Under the pieces are notes generated by a model, which saw only the letters and a program-made list of their open reading frames with translations, was not told where the DNA came from and did not search any database. Of a DNA stretch of 64,000 nucleotides, positions 11,828-28,910 are shown in pieces. Every line of letters begins with the position of its first letter. Within the stretch, counting starts at the first letter, position 1. The stretch spans positions 4,650,001 through 4,714,000 of the forward strand of contig JAHREC010000009.1 in NCBI GenBank assembly GCA_020081605.1, written 5' to 3'. Both the position numbers and the translations under genes were made by a program. The stretch comes from Albifimbria verrucaria. Taxonomy: Eukaryota > Ascomycota > Sordariomycetes > Hypocreales > Stachybotryaceae.

Positions 11828-14689
11828 GGTGTGAGAGAGGCTCGCTCGAGGGCACGGCAACCTAGAGAAAAGCTGATGTGATTGATATGACGGAGATCAT
11901 GCAATGACCACCCTTATAGAAGAAGACAGGTTTCGAGGTTTCCCAAAATGTTCATTAGGAATTTAGCCACTCGTTCAAACGCTAGCATTCATTGAGAGGA
12001 TATACCATTCTTGAACCTCATCTCTCGTAACAGCAATGCCTAGCTCCAAAAACAACAGATGGCATCCAGCCTGCCCCCATGACTCGCAGAGCTGAGGCAG
12101 CGCTGAAACCCACAGAAGCCAGCATCATCACGGCTCACTATCCCAATGCATAGGCGAGGTCCTCTTTTGACGCCACGAGCAGGGTTACAGGGAGTGAGCA
12201 ATCCCCGTTTCTGGGGCCAATGGTGCGCGGTGAACGGTCAGAAATGGGACCGCACCAGACCATATCGAGTGGACGACGCGACAGTACGCCTTATGCTCCA
12301 CGAAGCGAAGATCTGGTGTGAGCGACTCCACTTGCCAGTAATCCGTTGCGGCGGACCGTGACACACCCGGAGCCAAGTGGAAGAGAAAGGTGGGCATAGG
12401 TAGAGGCTTTTGTTAGTGGCGGGAACTACGTATACTTGAACTACGCCAGATGCGCTCCTATAAGCAGTCCTGGAGGGAATGGATGGGTGATGCCTGCTTG
12501 GCAGCTGGATCTTCTGTATGCATTACTGATACAAAGTTTCAGTACAGAGGGGAAACGTCCGAAGCTCTCGAAGAAATATGCATTTATCAAACACGTTTTG
12601 ACACCCTGTTTCTGATACCGGAGATGTGAAACTTCTAGAAAGTTTGGAACAACCAGATGCGACAAGGAGACATATGCATGTCATTAAAGGGGTCATTTCG
12701 CACCCTTCTCTGGCCAACGGTCAACCGCAAGTCATTGTAACTACCTTCATTCCGGGAGCAGGCTTTCCAGACCAGTCTTGCGTATTAGTCCCCGAGACTA
12801 TCAACTCGGGACAAAATTCCGGGATTGCAGATGACTAGAGCCTCGCCAGGAGATTTTACCGGCAGCCAATTTGTAGTTCCTATGATGAAGTGCGGACCTT
12901 GACCATTTAAGCGTCGAGTAAGGATTTCTTCATTTCGGTTCCGAGGCTGTACGAGCAGGTGAGTATTTGGGACTAATAGCAGCCAAGCCTAAGGTGTGGG
13001 ATTGTAGAGCCGAGGCGTTTGCGCCACGGACGTTAGGAATGTTGTAATCTCCACTCGTTGACCGCTCTCACTCCATTGCCCGTGTCTGGGGATGGCACGG
13101 GCATTTTTGGTAGTATACCGGTGAAATGCTTAATTGTCGTTGTCTTGGACTCATGGACCGTTGTCTAGATGGCTCTGTAATTGATCTTATCAGATTCCTA
13201 GACCTGTCATTCATGAATATAGAGATCTACAGATCGCAGGGTGCAGCGAAAACCGATCCGGATCGACGTCTGTGGAGAGTCTGGCGGGCCATCGTTACTG
13301 ATCTGCGCGAAAAAGGCCAAGAAGAGGAGTAGGGGCCCAGAAGGTCTACCAGCGAAAAGGATGCAATCCTCACAAACTCGTACTACCGTATAAGATCTGG
13401 GTCTCGGCAGGGGATGCCTACCGGGTCGTAGCAGGGGATCCTTTGCTAGTCTTGTCCCGCACACTTCATTACAAATATCACATAGTGCGATCGTCTTTGA
13501 GTCCTTTTTGGATCTTGCTGAGATTCTCTGAGATTCTCGAAATTATGAAAAGCCCACCTGGGGTTCTGTGCTAAGGCTTGTCACCTCTGTGCTCAGATGC
13601 TGAGCGAAGTGTCGTTGGATGGGGCTGCGCATTCCAGAAATGGATTCTGATTTAGGCAAATAACAGATCGGTCCGGAACCCCACTTCGGCCGTGCAGTTA
13701 TGAGACGCCCGATCTTATCCGGGGCCTGCGGATCTTCAGTCCGGGCCCTTATAGTGGACACCATCCTGCAACTCTTCCCAAACGAGCTAAGGTTGGGTCT
13801 GTCCAAGGAGTCTTTTCGAGCCCCGATTCGCCAGTGTGTTTCCTCTCAGTAACATGCCTAGTCGGCTGATTGTCAAGAATGGGTCGGAGCCGAGGCGCGA
13901 GTCATACGTTGAGGGTCCGCCGCTGCATTGAACAGTTTGAACTCCCAGGTAGGCAAAACAAGCCGAGGTTGGAGAAGGGAGACGGGAGTGATGGACGCCT
14001 TCGGTCGAGCGAAAACAATCAGGTATGGCGCCGTAGGGCAGATGATCGCTGCCCTGCCATCTTAAACACCCGACCCAGGCATCAGATGAAGGTGGGAGCA
14101 TTGACTGAATTCATGAGAACAAGGGACAGCACCACCATGTGCCCCTCGCTTAAGCATGTATTGTTTGCATAATCTCTGCAAGCAGCCTGTCCCTTGTCAA
14201 GTCTCAGCATGCTGCCGGACCCATGCCCATACGGCTGAGGACCAGACTCGAAGACCCTTGAGGAGGGCCTTCTCCATACTTGTCTTCGCTGTACCCACGG
14301 CCTCAAGACTTTAGACTGAGAGCCCCTCTTCGCCTAATCCTGTACGCTTGTGCTACCCACCGGCATGCCGGCAATGCCTGTGCGAGATCCGTAATCTTAA
14401 GGTACATCGGACGCCACTGATGCCACTCTCTAGCTCGACTTTCTGAGTCTTTTATTTCTGTTAGCTGCCTCGGTTCTCGTTTTCATGTTGGGATCTTGGT
14501 TTATATATCACAAGCCACCGATCGTCCTCTAAGAACACCCTTTTTCGTCATAAGGGCAAGCTGAACATATACCTTGAACTACTACGACACCTCCCTCCTG
14601 TCATTGTACGATACCCCCTCCATTCCTTTTCAAGTAACGAGTAGCAAGGATCTAATCAATTTGAATCCTTAGACCAAGTGCCATTCACC
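11828..14689. other. Intergenic region, no gene recognised
   Basis: No frame on either strand exceeds about 104 codons and none shows a recognisable motif. A short direct repeat (GAGATTCTCT followed by GAGATTCTC) sits near 13519-13540. The last few hundred bases should contain the promoter of the tyrosinase gene starting at 14690. Confidence 0.5.
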
Positions 14690-15970
14690 ATGCGGTTCAC
14701 TCATCTGTCAGTCTGGATGATCCAGGCTGCGGCCACGGCCTTGGCTGCTGCCGTGCCTGATAACGTCTCGTCGGAACTCCAACCTCTCGACGAGCTTGCC
14801 CAGGCTGCTTATGAAAAGGCCAAGGAAGCTTTTGACAGTGGCGACCTCCAGGCTCGAGGCTCGACTTGCAAATGGAGCGAAGTCAGAATCCGTAGAGAAT
14901 GGTAAGACGGAGTCTGTCACGTCCATTAGATTGGACATCTCAAGCTAACGTTGAATAACAGGGACTCGCTCTCCGTCAAGGAACGCAAGAACTACATCGC
15001 TGCCGTCAAATGTCTCCAGTCAAAGCCTGCAAAGACTCCTCAGGAGCTGGTACCTGGTGCAAAGACTCGCTTCGATGACTTTGTTGCCACCCACATCAAC
15101 CAGACCATGGCCATTCATTATACTGCCAACTTCCTCTCCTGGCACAGATACTTTACCTGGCTTTATGAGGAGGCTCTGAGGAACGAGTGTGGCTACACTG
15201 GCACCCAGCCTGTAAGTCACCAAGCTTGCTTTACCCAACTTTGAGCCGTCGAGAATTTAGACTTACAATCTCTCCTATAGTACTGGAACTGGGCTAGAAC
15301 AGCCGCCATCGGCTTGGAAAAGTCTGCTGTCTTTGACGGCAGCGACGCCTCCATGTCTGGCAACGGCGAGTTTGTTCAGTCTACGGGCGACATCGTTCTT
15401 GGTGCCAGCAGCGGCCTACCTCCTATTTTCCTGCCAACTGGCAATGGTGGTGGTTGCGTCAAGTCTGGTCCTTTCAAGGATATGGTCGTGAACCTCGGCC
15501 CTGCTGCCCTTGACACCCCTGGCGGCGTCTCCGTTTCCAACCCTAACGGACCTTTGGCGCACAACCCTCGATGCCTGAAGCGTGATCTGACTGATGCCGT
15601 CAACAAGGCTTACGCCAATGTCACCTCCATTCTCAACCTGATTACCAAGAGCCAAAATGTCGCCGACTTCCAGCTGCAGATGCAGGGCGCGCCCGGCAGT
15701 GGCAGCATCGGTGTCCATGGTGGTGGCCACTACAGCCTGGGTGGTGACCCCGGCCGTGATGTTTTCACCTCGCCCGGTGACCCGGCTTTCTACCTGCACC
15801 ACGCTATGATTGACCGAACCTGGTGGATCTGGCAAACCCTGTGCCCCAGCGAGCGTATGAGTGGCGAGTCGGCTATTGCTGGAACCAGGACCTTCTTTAA
15901 CAACCCGCCCAGCCCTAACGGAACCCTCGAGGACTTCCTTGACTACGGCTTCGCTGCTGGACCCCTCTGA
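14690..15970 (+). CDS. Short secreted tyrosinase / catechol-oxidase-type enzyme
   Basis: This type-3 copper enzyme would oxidise phenols or catechols to quinones, for example for melanin or phenolic detoxification. Three exons (14690-14901, 14962-15211, 15281-15970) give exactly 383 residues with no frame break. The N-terminus is a likely signal peptide ending around ALAAAVP. CuA ligands are His115, His123 and His132 (the last in FLSWHRYF). CuB has His300 and His304 in GVHGGGHY and the pair His327/His328 in DPAFYLHHAMIDRTWW. YWNWARTAA between the copper sites is typical. The protein stops about 55 residues after CuB, so it lacks the C-terminal lid domain of classical fungal tyrosinases and matches the short secreted class. 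Mono- versus diphenolase activity cannot be read from the sequence. Confidence 0.92.
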
Positions 15971-16595
15971 AGATTAAGGATGCGCTCAACACCCTCAGCG
16001 GGCTCCTTCTGCTACGTCTACATGTAGACGATGGATTTGGACCTGAAAACAAGTTTGGTTTGCCAGAGTTGCCATATCACAAGATGTTTATACGTATTAG
16101 ATTTTGTCCCACGCCTGATCAGGTGGTAAGGTGGGCACAAGTATTTTTGTAAATATTCAGAATCACATAATGTTGTAATATATTTACCCTTCTTTATTAA
16201 ATATCACTTCTTTTGACCCGGTCAAGCCCAATTTGACAGCGAATCACGAATACAAGGTACACATGCTCAATTCTGATTACTATTGTTTGGCGCCTCTCAC
16301 ACAATTACCAAGGCAGGCAGTTTCTATCACACAAGCAAATATACCCACAAACAATAGGTCTGATGACGCTAAACAAACTGTAGTCTGGGATGATAAAACG
16401 AACGAAGATCACCTCCATCTCATCAGTCCTCGTATACAGTCACAGTTCTCGGATGTTACGGAGTGAACCAGCCATAAATGCAGACAACCCGAACCTTGAT
16501 ATAGGTCTCGTCCCAATTTCATGTCCAGACCTTCCGAGATCGAGAATGACATCCAAGCTTACTAGCCATTAACCATCACTTACGAACCATCCGAA

Positions 16596-17015
16596 ATGTG
16601 CTACCTAGGACAGAACATCTGTCCTGCATGCGACTGCCTCAGCATGGTCCATCTCGAGCGCTGTGATGATACAATGGCAGCGCTGCCATTACTAGACAGA
16701 GTAGCGATATTCAAAGTGGATGATTTCTGTTGGAGTCTCACGGCCGGTTGCACCTTTTTGCAGTTTCATCGGCGGGTTCGCAGAGTAATCGTCTGCCACA
16801 GATGCTCAAACCCAGAGGACAACGCAGATATTGCGCACTGGGGTAAGTCTTACCAACCTCAGGACAGAGTTGTGGTTGAAATATGTACATTGCACATAAT
16901 AACCGTGATAAATAATTTAGACCGGCAAATAGAGCGTCTCATCGCGCTTACTAGAAGTGAATGGACGGGTGCACGCTTCGAAAATATGAGGCGTCGAGGA
17001 AACGGAATGGAATGA
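16596..17015 (+). CDS. Small protein with N-terminal MC-x6-C-x2-C-x10-C motif (second copy)
   Basis: This is an uninterrupted frame of 139 codons with no named family. Cysteines at 2, 9, 12 and 23 repeat exactly the spacing of the protein at 9668, with an extra Cys14. A second pair, CHRC, lies near residue 86. The C-terminal half contains a hydrophobic/helical stretch (LHIITVINNLDRQIERLIAL) and ends basic. A GTAAGT inside the frame at about 16843 is followed by AG after only 24 nt, too close for an intron. Downstream it converges with the Zn2Cys6 regulator gene ending at 17171. Both small genes could belong to a lineage-specific family of Cys-rich fungal proteins; function unknown. Confidence 0.5.
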   Translation: MCYLGQNICPACDCLSMVHLERCDDTMAALPLLDRVAIFKVDDFCWSLTAGCTFLQFHRRVRRVIVCHRCSNPEDNADIAHWGKSYQPQDRVVVEICTLHIITVINNLDRQIERLIALTRSEWTGARFENMRRRGNGME

Positions 17016-17170
17016 TCCGTAGAGTGACCAATATCGAATATGGGACTTGGCTTATTTAGGAGAGATGGGCTTGTGGAAGGACTGTGGCAGGACCATGAAG
17101 CATACCGAGCCCGGAGGATATTCAAGTTGGCACAATATGGTGACTTAATGTAGGGGTTTATTTTGCAGAT

Positions 17171-19513
17171 TTACTTAAGCTCGCTGCTCCTCCGAGGTAA
17201 AGAAGTTGTCACCTTAGGGCTTGGAGCGTATACCTCTTTAATAAAATTATCAGACTCATGAATGATCCTTAAACTTTGCATGACACTCGGTGAGCTTGAG
17301 CTGTCTGATAACCGCTGCCAGGTCTGAAGAAGTTGCTTGAGATGATCTCCGGCTATCAGTACGTCAGGGCCTATCAAGCTCCTTAATGAAGGCACTCGAC
17401 ATGCTGCTAGAAGGACAAGCATTGCACCGGCCATCCTTGATAAATGTTTAGTAAATGCACAAGGTCGGGTAAGATAGAGGTTGTGAGAGACAATACTTAC
17501 GACAAGGAACAAATCCAAGTGTCTACGAGGACAGTCTGAGAGAAGCCTCTGAGATTGAGGATATGCATCAGACATGCATCAAGACAAGCTCTGCAATTTC
17601 TCAAAGCATCCTGGCTCGGTGTGGTTGCACACAAGCCCTCGCCACCACTTCGACTCCCACTTAGTAGCCACATCAAATATGGCCTATAAATAACGCTCCG
17701 ACAGGTCAAATATCTCTGTCTGAGAAAGCCGCTTGCTGCATTCGACGCCGGCGCTGTGTCTATCGAGAACGAAAAGGAAGCCGGCAGAACCTCCCGCCAT
17801 TCGTCTAATTGGTGCTGCAACTCGGCTACGATAAGTGGGAATCGTGTCGTATCCAAAGCGGCACCGGTGCCACGGGCGTATAGTAATTGATGGGTACGGT
17901 TGAGGAGACGACGCATGCTGATACAAGCAAGAAAGTAAAGGGACGACTGCTCCTCTTCTGAAGCTGTGGTGTGAGTGTTGTATGTTCCAGGCAACGGCAC
18001 GGAAGACTCTATGCGAGCAATGCCGGAGACCGGGCAGGCGGATAGTTCAGCTACATAATCGCTATACTATGATTAGTTGAGCCACTGATATAGGAAGGCA
18101 ACGGCTCAAACCTTTCAAGAATGTAGCAAGCCCAGAATATTCTTCTCGTACGCTCTTGTTCCTCTTGACTTTCCGTCGTCGGAGGGTTCGCTAGTAGCAT
18201 AAGACATTTAGAGGCCGTGACGCTGATATACTCCCAGGCCTGTAGAGGTCGCGTCAAGAAAGCAAAGTACAGTCTAAACTCATGTAAATACAGGTTTTTG
18301 GAAAGATTGCCTGCCAGGACTATGTCTTACCCAACGAAGAAGAGGCACTGCGTAGCCGTTGATGTGACGCTCAGGTGTGCTACGTGAAGTTTCTTTAAGG
18401 CGCTGTCGAAATAGAGATCACCCATTTTGCGCTTTGAGACACGCCGTCGAGCCTCTTGGTCAGTTAAGCGCTCATTCTCAGTGAGCCCTGTCGTAACCTG
18501 GCTGGCACAACCAAGCGCCATGGTCAACAATGCCAGACATGCATCTAAAGAATCGTCTATTGGGCCTTCGGACTTGAGCATAGCCCGGCTTTTGTTTAGT
18601 TGACTTTGCGACAAGGTAGGATACCAGAAGTTGGCATTATGCTCAAAGGAGTCGAGTATGTTGTCGATGTCTTCGGCCGCAACGTATGGATACACGACGG
18701 TGGGCCTCATGACTAACGTGGGACGGGTCTGCTCAAGTTGAAAGATGGACTCATAGTCATTGCGCAGGGATGGAAAGACATCGAAATGAGGCCATTGCAG
18801 GACCGATTCCGTTGTCGATGTATGCATCGAGTCGAGCACAGCATTGTCGAAGCTCCCGCCATTGTCTTTGTTGAGCTCGCTAATAGGCGTCCGCGGCGGG
18901 TGGTTTGAGGCGCGTGCCTCTGAATCTGTGTTGGGTGATCCGGCGAAGGAACTTGCCGACGCTGGAACCAGTGGTGTGGAATAAGACTGCGGACGACCGA
19001 CCAAGGACGAGGCCGCTTGCTAAAGATAGGACGTTAGAGGCGTGGGAAGCTCATGATTGAGACATCGCCAGCTTACAAGAGTGGAGTTCAGCTCATGGAG
19101 AACTCTCTCCATGCGGAGGACGCCATCGAGAATGAGATCACTCTTCCCTCTCCTGCACGGTATGGGTCAGTAAGCCAGGCCGCATTAGCGATCCAGGGTG
19201 TCTCACGGATTGGCCTCTGCTCCATATGTGCAATCTTGATCGGATGCTGCACAAGTTGAGCACGGATTGTTACCGTCACATCTGAGTTGCAGAACCCCAT
19301 GTTAGTCGAACAGCGCGTTTGGATACACACGCCAGCACCAGCGACGACAAACCTGATCTTTCTCGATCGGCAAACATCGCACTACGCAGAGCCCCGTATT
19401 AGCCCTCTTTCTTGCCGGGGAAACCGGATGGCACGATGGACGCGACTTACCGCATGCGACGTCCTCAACCGCTTCCTTGTTGGTTCAGACACGGCACCGA
19501 GCTCGTTCTCCAT
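17171..19513 (-). CDS. Zn2Cys6 fungal-specific transcription factor, candidate regulator of the galactoside block
   Basis: This is a nuclear regulator with a GAL4-type binuclear zinc cluster and a fungal-specific middle homology domain. I resolved eight exons: 19513-19451, 19381-19353, 19281-19207, 19152-19077, 19019-18331, 18273-18112, 18061-17501 and 17435-17171. They sum to 639 codons with no frame break. The zinc cluster CDVCRSRKIRCDGNNPC, continuing STCAASDQDC, is assembled from two small exons, with an intron falling between the second and third Cys. A short linker helix follows (LRMERVLHELNSTL). The middle domain shows YPYVAAEDIDNILDSFEHN, FAFLTRPLQAWEYIS and RRIFWACYILESDY. It lies 541 bp downstream of the permease gene on the same strand, which makes control of that transporter and the GH2 enzyme plausible. 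The target is inference; the protein class is clear. Confidence 0.9.
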
Positions 19514-20054
19514 TATGCCACAATCGCGGTCAATCCAGGCAAGTCACGGACCAGCATGTCTTTGCTTTTCGATCCGAGGCGGGCCGAACGAGATGATATG
19601 TGTGTGGGGAAGAGGGAGGGGGCAGGATGCGGGGACAGACAGGCTGGCCCAGTTCAGGTCACCGGTTCTCTCCCACCAACACGACCCAGCCAGGGCCATG
19701 GCTTGGGGACAGTTTCTCGGCTTTCTCCGTTACATGATCTTAATTCAAGCTGGTTGTGGGACTCCTGTGGACCAGGCACAAATGGGGTTTGTCTTGGCTG
19801 GGTTAGGAATTATGACCTAAGAAAGCCGGCTTGTTACTAGTCGCCATGGCTTGGTCAAGAATCGTTGGTTTGGCTGTCAGTCTAACAGGTTGAGAAAACG
19901 GTGAATTAACTGGACTCTTTATTGATTACGGTGTTTTGGCAGCTAAACAATTATACGACGGGTATAAACCACAGCGATATCAAACCCCAGTAACCGTCTC
20001 ATCAACTAGTAACGCTCCACAATGCATACGTAAATTACGTCCATGTTCAGCAAC

Positions 20055-21789
20055 TTAGGCGTACGAGCGACCCTCCTTCTCCAGCTCTTCATCCGCGTGT
20101 AAAGTGTTGATGACTGTCTGAGCATTCCTCTTCTCGAGACTCTTCTTGACCGGGTTGGGGGCCTCAAACACCTCGGCCAGCTCTTCGAGGGTACGGTCCT
20201 TGGTTTCTGGGAAGTAGAAGTACATGAAAACGGCCTCGAAGAGATCCCAGAACACAAAGACAAGGTAAAAGTAGTACCCGATCTTCTCGAAAGCAGGACC
20301 ACTGCTGTACTGAATCACCACGGATGCCGCCGAACTAGCAAGGTTGCCGACAGCGGTTCCCTTGGCTCTCGTAGCAGTCGGCTGCGTCTCAGCAATGTAC
20401 ATGGACTGCAAGGGCGTCCAGCCAAACGAGAAGACGATGCCGAAGATGAAGATGAAAGCAACGGTGGTGTTGGCCGCGGAATGGTTGCCGTTGTCAAGCG
20501 ACAGCTTGCTTGTGCCGGTAATGATAGCAAAGCAGCAGGAGCAAAAGACGATGGAGTAAAGAAGAAGTGGGCGACGACCGATGACATCAGTCATGCGCGC
20601 ACCGAGAATGGCGCCAAAGAAGCACAACACAGGGTTGATACCGTTCAAGGCCAGGACAGTCTTCTCCTCGCGGATGCCTGCCCTGTCCAGCATGGCTGGG
20701 AGGTAGTAGGAGCTCAAGCTATTACCGCTGATCTGACCGAAGACGGCCATACCCAGAACGCAAATGAGACGGCGTCTGGCGCTGTGGGTGTCCCAGAGCT
20801 CATGGTAGTCCCACCACTTCTTGTCCGAGGCTTCGTTGGAAATCTGGGTTGACATCTCGCGCATCTGAAGCCTCACCAAGGGATGGTTCTCATCACCTTC
20901 ACCATGGTATGTAGCCAAGACCTTGATAGCGTCGGCATGGCGGTCCTGGGCCATGAGCCAGCGAGGCGACTCGGGAAGCCAGAGCACGGTGATGGCGACA
21001 ATGCCAGAGGTGACCATTTGACACCAGACGGGGATACGCCAAGCAGTCTGCGAGTCAATGAAACTGCATCCGTAGACAACCCAGCTAGCAATGATGCTAC
21101 CAATGTACCATGTGCAGTTGTATAGACCAGTAAGAGTACCACGCCAGCTCGGATGCGCCATCTCACTGACGTAGCATGGCGCCGACACGCAGCAGAAGCT
21201 GACGCCAAAACCGAGAACGAAACGGCCAGCAAGGAACTGATCACGCGAGCTGGAGGGGCCCTGGGTGCAGGTTCCGACAATGACGATCACAGCGCCGACG
21301 AACATGCCCCACCGACGGCCGAAGTAGTCGTTGACGGGGCCGGTGAAGAAGACGGCGGCGACGGAGCCGATGTTGTACATGGCAAAGACAATACCGGTGG
21401 AGGAGTCTGCGACCTTCCTGTAGGCTATGTGTTAGTACCACATCATTGTTGCTTTGTTAGGAGTAATTGGTAGTTGTCGCGACTTACATGCCAAAGAAGT
21501 TTTGATACGACTTCATACCATTGAGTCCACCCATGAGGGAGCCATCGTAACCGTTCTTATCATGATGTTAGTCTACATCACACATCAATCTATTGTGGAA
21601 GGGAGAACATACCAAGCAGCCACAGAGGTAAGCACAACCAAGGACAAGGTAGAGACGGAACATAGATCGCGTCCATGGAGAAGCCTTTTCACCCTCGACA
21701 TCGTGCGCGAGCTGCACAGCAAGGCCAGTGTCCTTGACCTCGTCCAAATGATTGACCGGAGCGGTCTGCTTCTCGTCGGAGACGTCCAT
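20055..21789 (-). CDS. MFS sugar transporter, lactose-permease (LAC12-like) subgroup
   Basis: This is a 12-helix proton-coupled sugar transporter of the plasma membrane. Three exons (21789-21613, 21555-21488, 21417-20055) give 535 residues without a frame break. Family signatures are [14 protein letters not shown] at the end of helix 1, DYFGRRWG in the loop after helix 2, [28 protein letters not shown] in the central half and [20 protein letters not shown]. The tail reads [11 protein letters not shown], which I associate with fungal lactose permeases rather than hexose carriers. The gene is divergent from the GH2 beta-galactosidase across a 1.1 kb shared promoter, as in the Kluyveromyces LAC12-LAC4 pair, and next to a Zn2Cys6 regulator. 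Lactose, other beta-galactosides or galactobionate-like sugars are possible substrates; specificity cannot be fixed from sequence. Confidence 0.88.
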
Positions 21790-26178
<4,389 letters not shown>

Positions 26179-26688
26179 ACCGCTGCGCCCATATGGTTAG
26201 CGCATGTCCTTATGAAGAAAATAGATTTTTAGTTATTGAATGAGACGAAGAAATGATTCCAATTGGCTCCTTGATCTATCCCGCACCCAGCTGCTAGTGT
26301 ATAGGCCTGTTGTGTTGTGTTGTGTGCCCATGCCCATGGCCCCGGCTTACAATTGCTCCGACACCCTTGTCATCTAAAACTCTTAATTGCTTTCCTAACA
26401 AGGTAAAAGGTCAATCCAAAACCTGGGACTAGTCACCGCGATGCTCCGTTTCGCCCGAGTGCCTACTCCTAGTAATCAATTCACCTCCAGAAACACGAAT
26501 CCTTCCGATTCGGCGGTATGGCGGTTCCATCTAGGATTTCCTTTGTCTTTTCACATATATATAAGTGTGGTCTACGCACCGTCATTTCCAGAACATCATT
26601 CTCATCTCATCTCAATCACAAGCAACCTGATCATTCCATCTACAAGCCACTTCTCTAAGCATCTTCTTTAATCTAATATTCTTCCACC

Positions 26689-27900
26689 ATGACAGAGTCG
26701 ACAGTTGCCATCATCGGTGCCGGCCTTTCTGGCCTTGCCCTCGCTCTGGCCCTGCATCGCCAAAACATCCCTTGTGCCATATACGAGAGCCGTGATGCGC
26801 CCCTTGACATTGGAGGCGCCCTCATGCTCTCGCCCAACGCTCTCAAGATCCTCGACAGTCTGGACATCTACGAGAAACTGGTGCCCCTAGGCTTCCAATT
26901 TGAGAATCTGCACTTCCGCTCACACAACGATACGCCTGTCGATGTCTTCGAGTTTGGCTCCAAGGAACGCTACGGGTACTCCGGCATGCGTGTCTACCGC
27001 TACGAGCTCATCAACCTTCTGGTCGCTGCCGTGCGCGAGGCCGGTATCTCCATCACTTACGACAAGAAGTTCACGCGTGTGACCGAGGAGACGCCGGAGA
27101 GTGTGACTTGGGAGTGGGCCGACGGCACCACCGCCCGGGCCCAGCTGCTCATCGGTGCCGACGGTATCCACTCCCGCGTCCGTAACTACATCTACCCGGA
27201 CCTGACACCTCGCTTCACTAACATGATTGGCGTTAACGCCGTGGTCCCACGCTCGCAGCTCGGCGACGATGAGTACCCTTTGCCCGTAACCATCATGAAC
27301 CCCAAGGTTGGCGCCTTCGTCATGGCTGCACAGCGCCCTGACGGATCCGAGGTCTTCATAGGCAAGCAGCGAAGGCTGGAGGCCGAACCTGACCGGGAAG
27401 GATGGGCGGCACTCACCGAAGACAAGACGTGGTGCGTCGATTTCCTGCGCGACAACAGCGATGCGTTCCCTTCTGTAGTTGGTCGGGCTGTATCTGATAT
27501 ACAACTGGACAAAATCAACCTGTGGCCCTTCTACATCGTCCCCAAGCTCAACTCCTGGGTCTCCGAGTCCCACGGACGAGTCGCCATCGTCGGCGACGCA
27601 GCCCACGCCCTCCCCATCAGCCGGCCAGGGCGTGAACCAAGCCTTTGAAGACGTCTACACCTTCGCCATTGTGCTCGCCAAGACTCAGAAAATCAACAAT
27701 CCCGCCAGTGTGAAAGCAGCGCTGCGCCGCTGGCAAGAAGGCCGCCAGGCGCGCGTGGACCGTATCCTGGAACTGAATGGTCAGATTGACAAGCGCCGAC
27801 TGCCAGGAGCGGAGGCCAGCCACGAGCCTTTCGAGCTGGAGTGGCTGTACTCCCAGACTTTGACAAGATGGCGGAGGGCTGGGCCCAGGGCCAGGAATAG
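26689..27900 (+). CDS. FAD-dependent aromatic/salicylate-type monooxygenase
   Basis: This is a class A flavoprotein hydroxylase that would add oxygen to a small aromatic or polyketide-like substrate using NAD(P)H. It has the dinucleotide motif VAIIGAGLSGLALALALHR at residues 5-23, the DG motif LLIGADGIHSRVRNYIYPD, and the FAD-ribityl motif GDAAHALP near residue 304. Two breaks occur: two C bases appear missing at 27612-27615 (ALPPSAGQGVNQAFEDVYTF is restored) and one C at 27852-27854, which restores the ending LYSPDFDKMAEGWAQGQE with the stop at 27898-27900. No intron was needed. It lies 510 bp downstream of the beta-galactosidase on the same strand, but nothing in its sequence ties it to galactoside use. 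Substrate unknown. Confidence 0.85.
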
Positions 27901-28910
27901 ACAAAAGTCTGGGATGAAATGCTGGTTATTCTGGGAGTTGGGGTTCAGGTGACTCATGGGTCTGGGTTTGTACTATGGCTAGAATAGATAGAACTTGCAA
28001 AAAATTATGTATGTCAAATTTCTGATCATCCATTCTATTCAAAATGTCACGTTCCACTCCTCAGTATTGCATGAGTATACAATGTAAAGTACAGAGAATG
28101 AATAGTGCTTCGTGTGAATACGAAGCAGATGTTTGATACCCTCCAGCTAGCTGGCCATATACTTATGAATGAGGCGGCAAAGCTAGCCATTTCCTCAGCT
28201 AGGAGCTCTCCTGAGACTATGGCTTACTATCTTAACGCCAGTGCATAGTATCAATAGGTCTCGAGAATGCTATCACAGATGCAATCGCAATCTAGGATGC
28301 ACGCTGTTGAGGACAATGGCATTTCGTACTATTACCGCATAGCATGACTGTCAAGACTTTGGAGTACCATGTCTTCAGTCATTCACACACAAACACATAA
28401 AACATTCATTCATGCGTTGAGCTCAAAGCCATATTGTATTTTTTATTGTATCTAGTAATCCAGTAGACGAGCCCATTGCAAACTCGTTGACGTATCAACA
28501 AGTGAGCGCATACACCAAAACTGAGATTTCAAATCGATACTCCAGCATTAGTGTCAGATAAGCGTAAGGTATGTCATGGTCGGTATGGTTTGCCTTCCAA
28601 TACCCTACTAAAATGTAAAGCTCAAACAGCTGTAAAAAGAAAATGGTTGTGGTATCCGTTCATATCCCAAAGCCAATGTCCATATGGTGGCCAAAGCATC
28701 GCTATTGGCGTCTCGTCCTATTCCTTCCGAGAAACCCTGATAAAATTCCCAAACAAAAGAAGCCATAAAAAGAACGCGGTCCGGTAGAACCCCTATAACT
28801 CCATCACATCGCAAACTCCGTCGCTGACATTTCCTTTGGTAAGAGATACATGAAGACCAAGCATCAGATGAGCTAAACGACAGGCGAAATGACCATTGGG
28901 TATACAAGGC
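27901..28910. other. Convergent intergenic region, no gene seen
   Basis: The flanking genes converge here, so this 1 kb should hold two 3' untranslated regions and polyadenylation signals. The DNA is AT-rich with no frame above 99 codons. Nothing further was recognised. Confidence 0.5.

Noticed and set aside
16841..16870. Intron in the small Cys-motif ORF at 16596
   Set aside because: GTAAGT and the next AG are only about 24 nt apart, too short for a fungal intron, and the frame is open without splicing.
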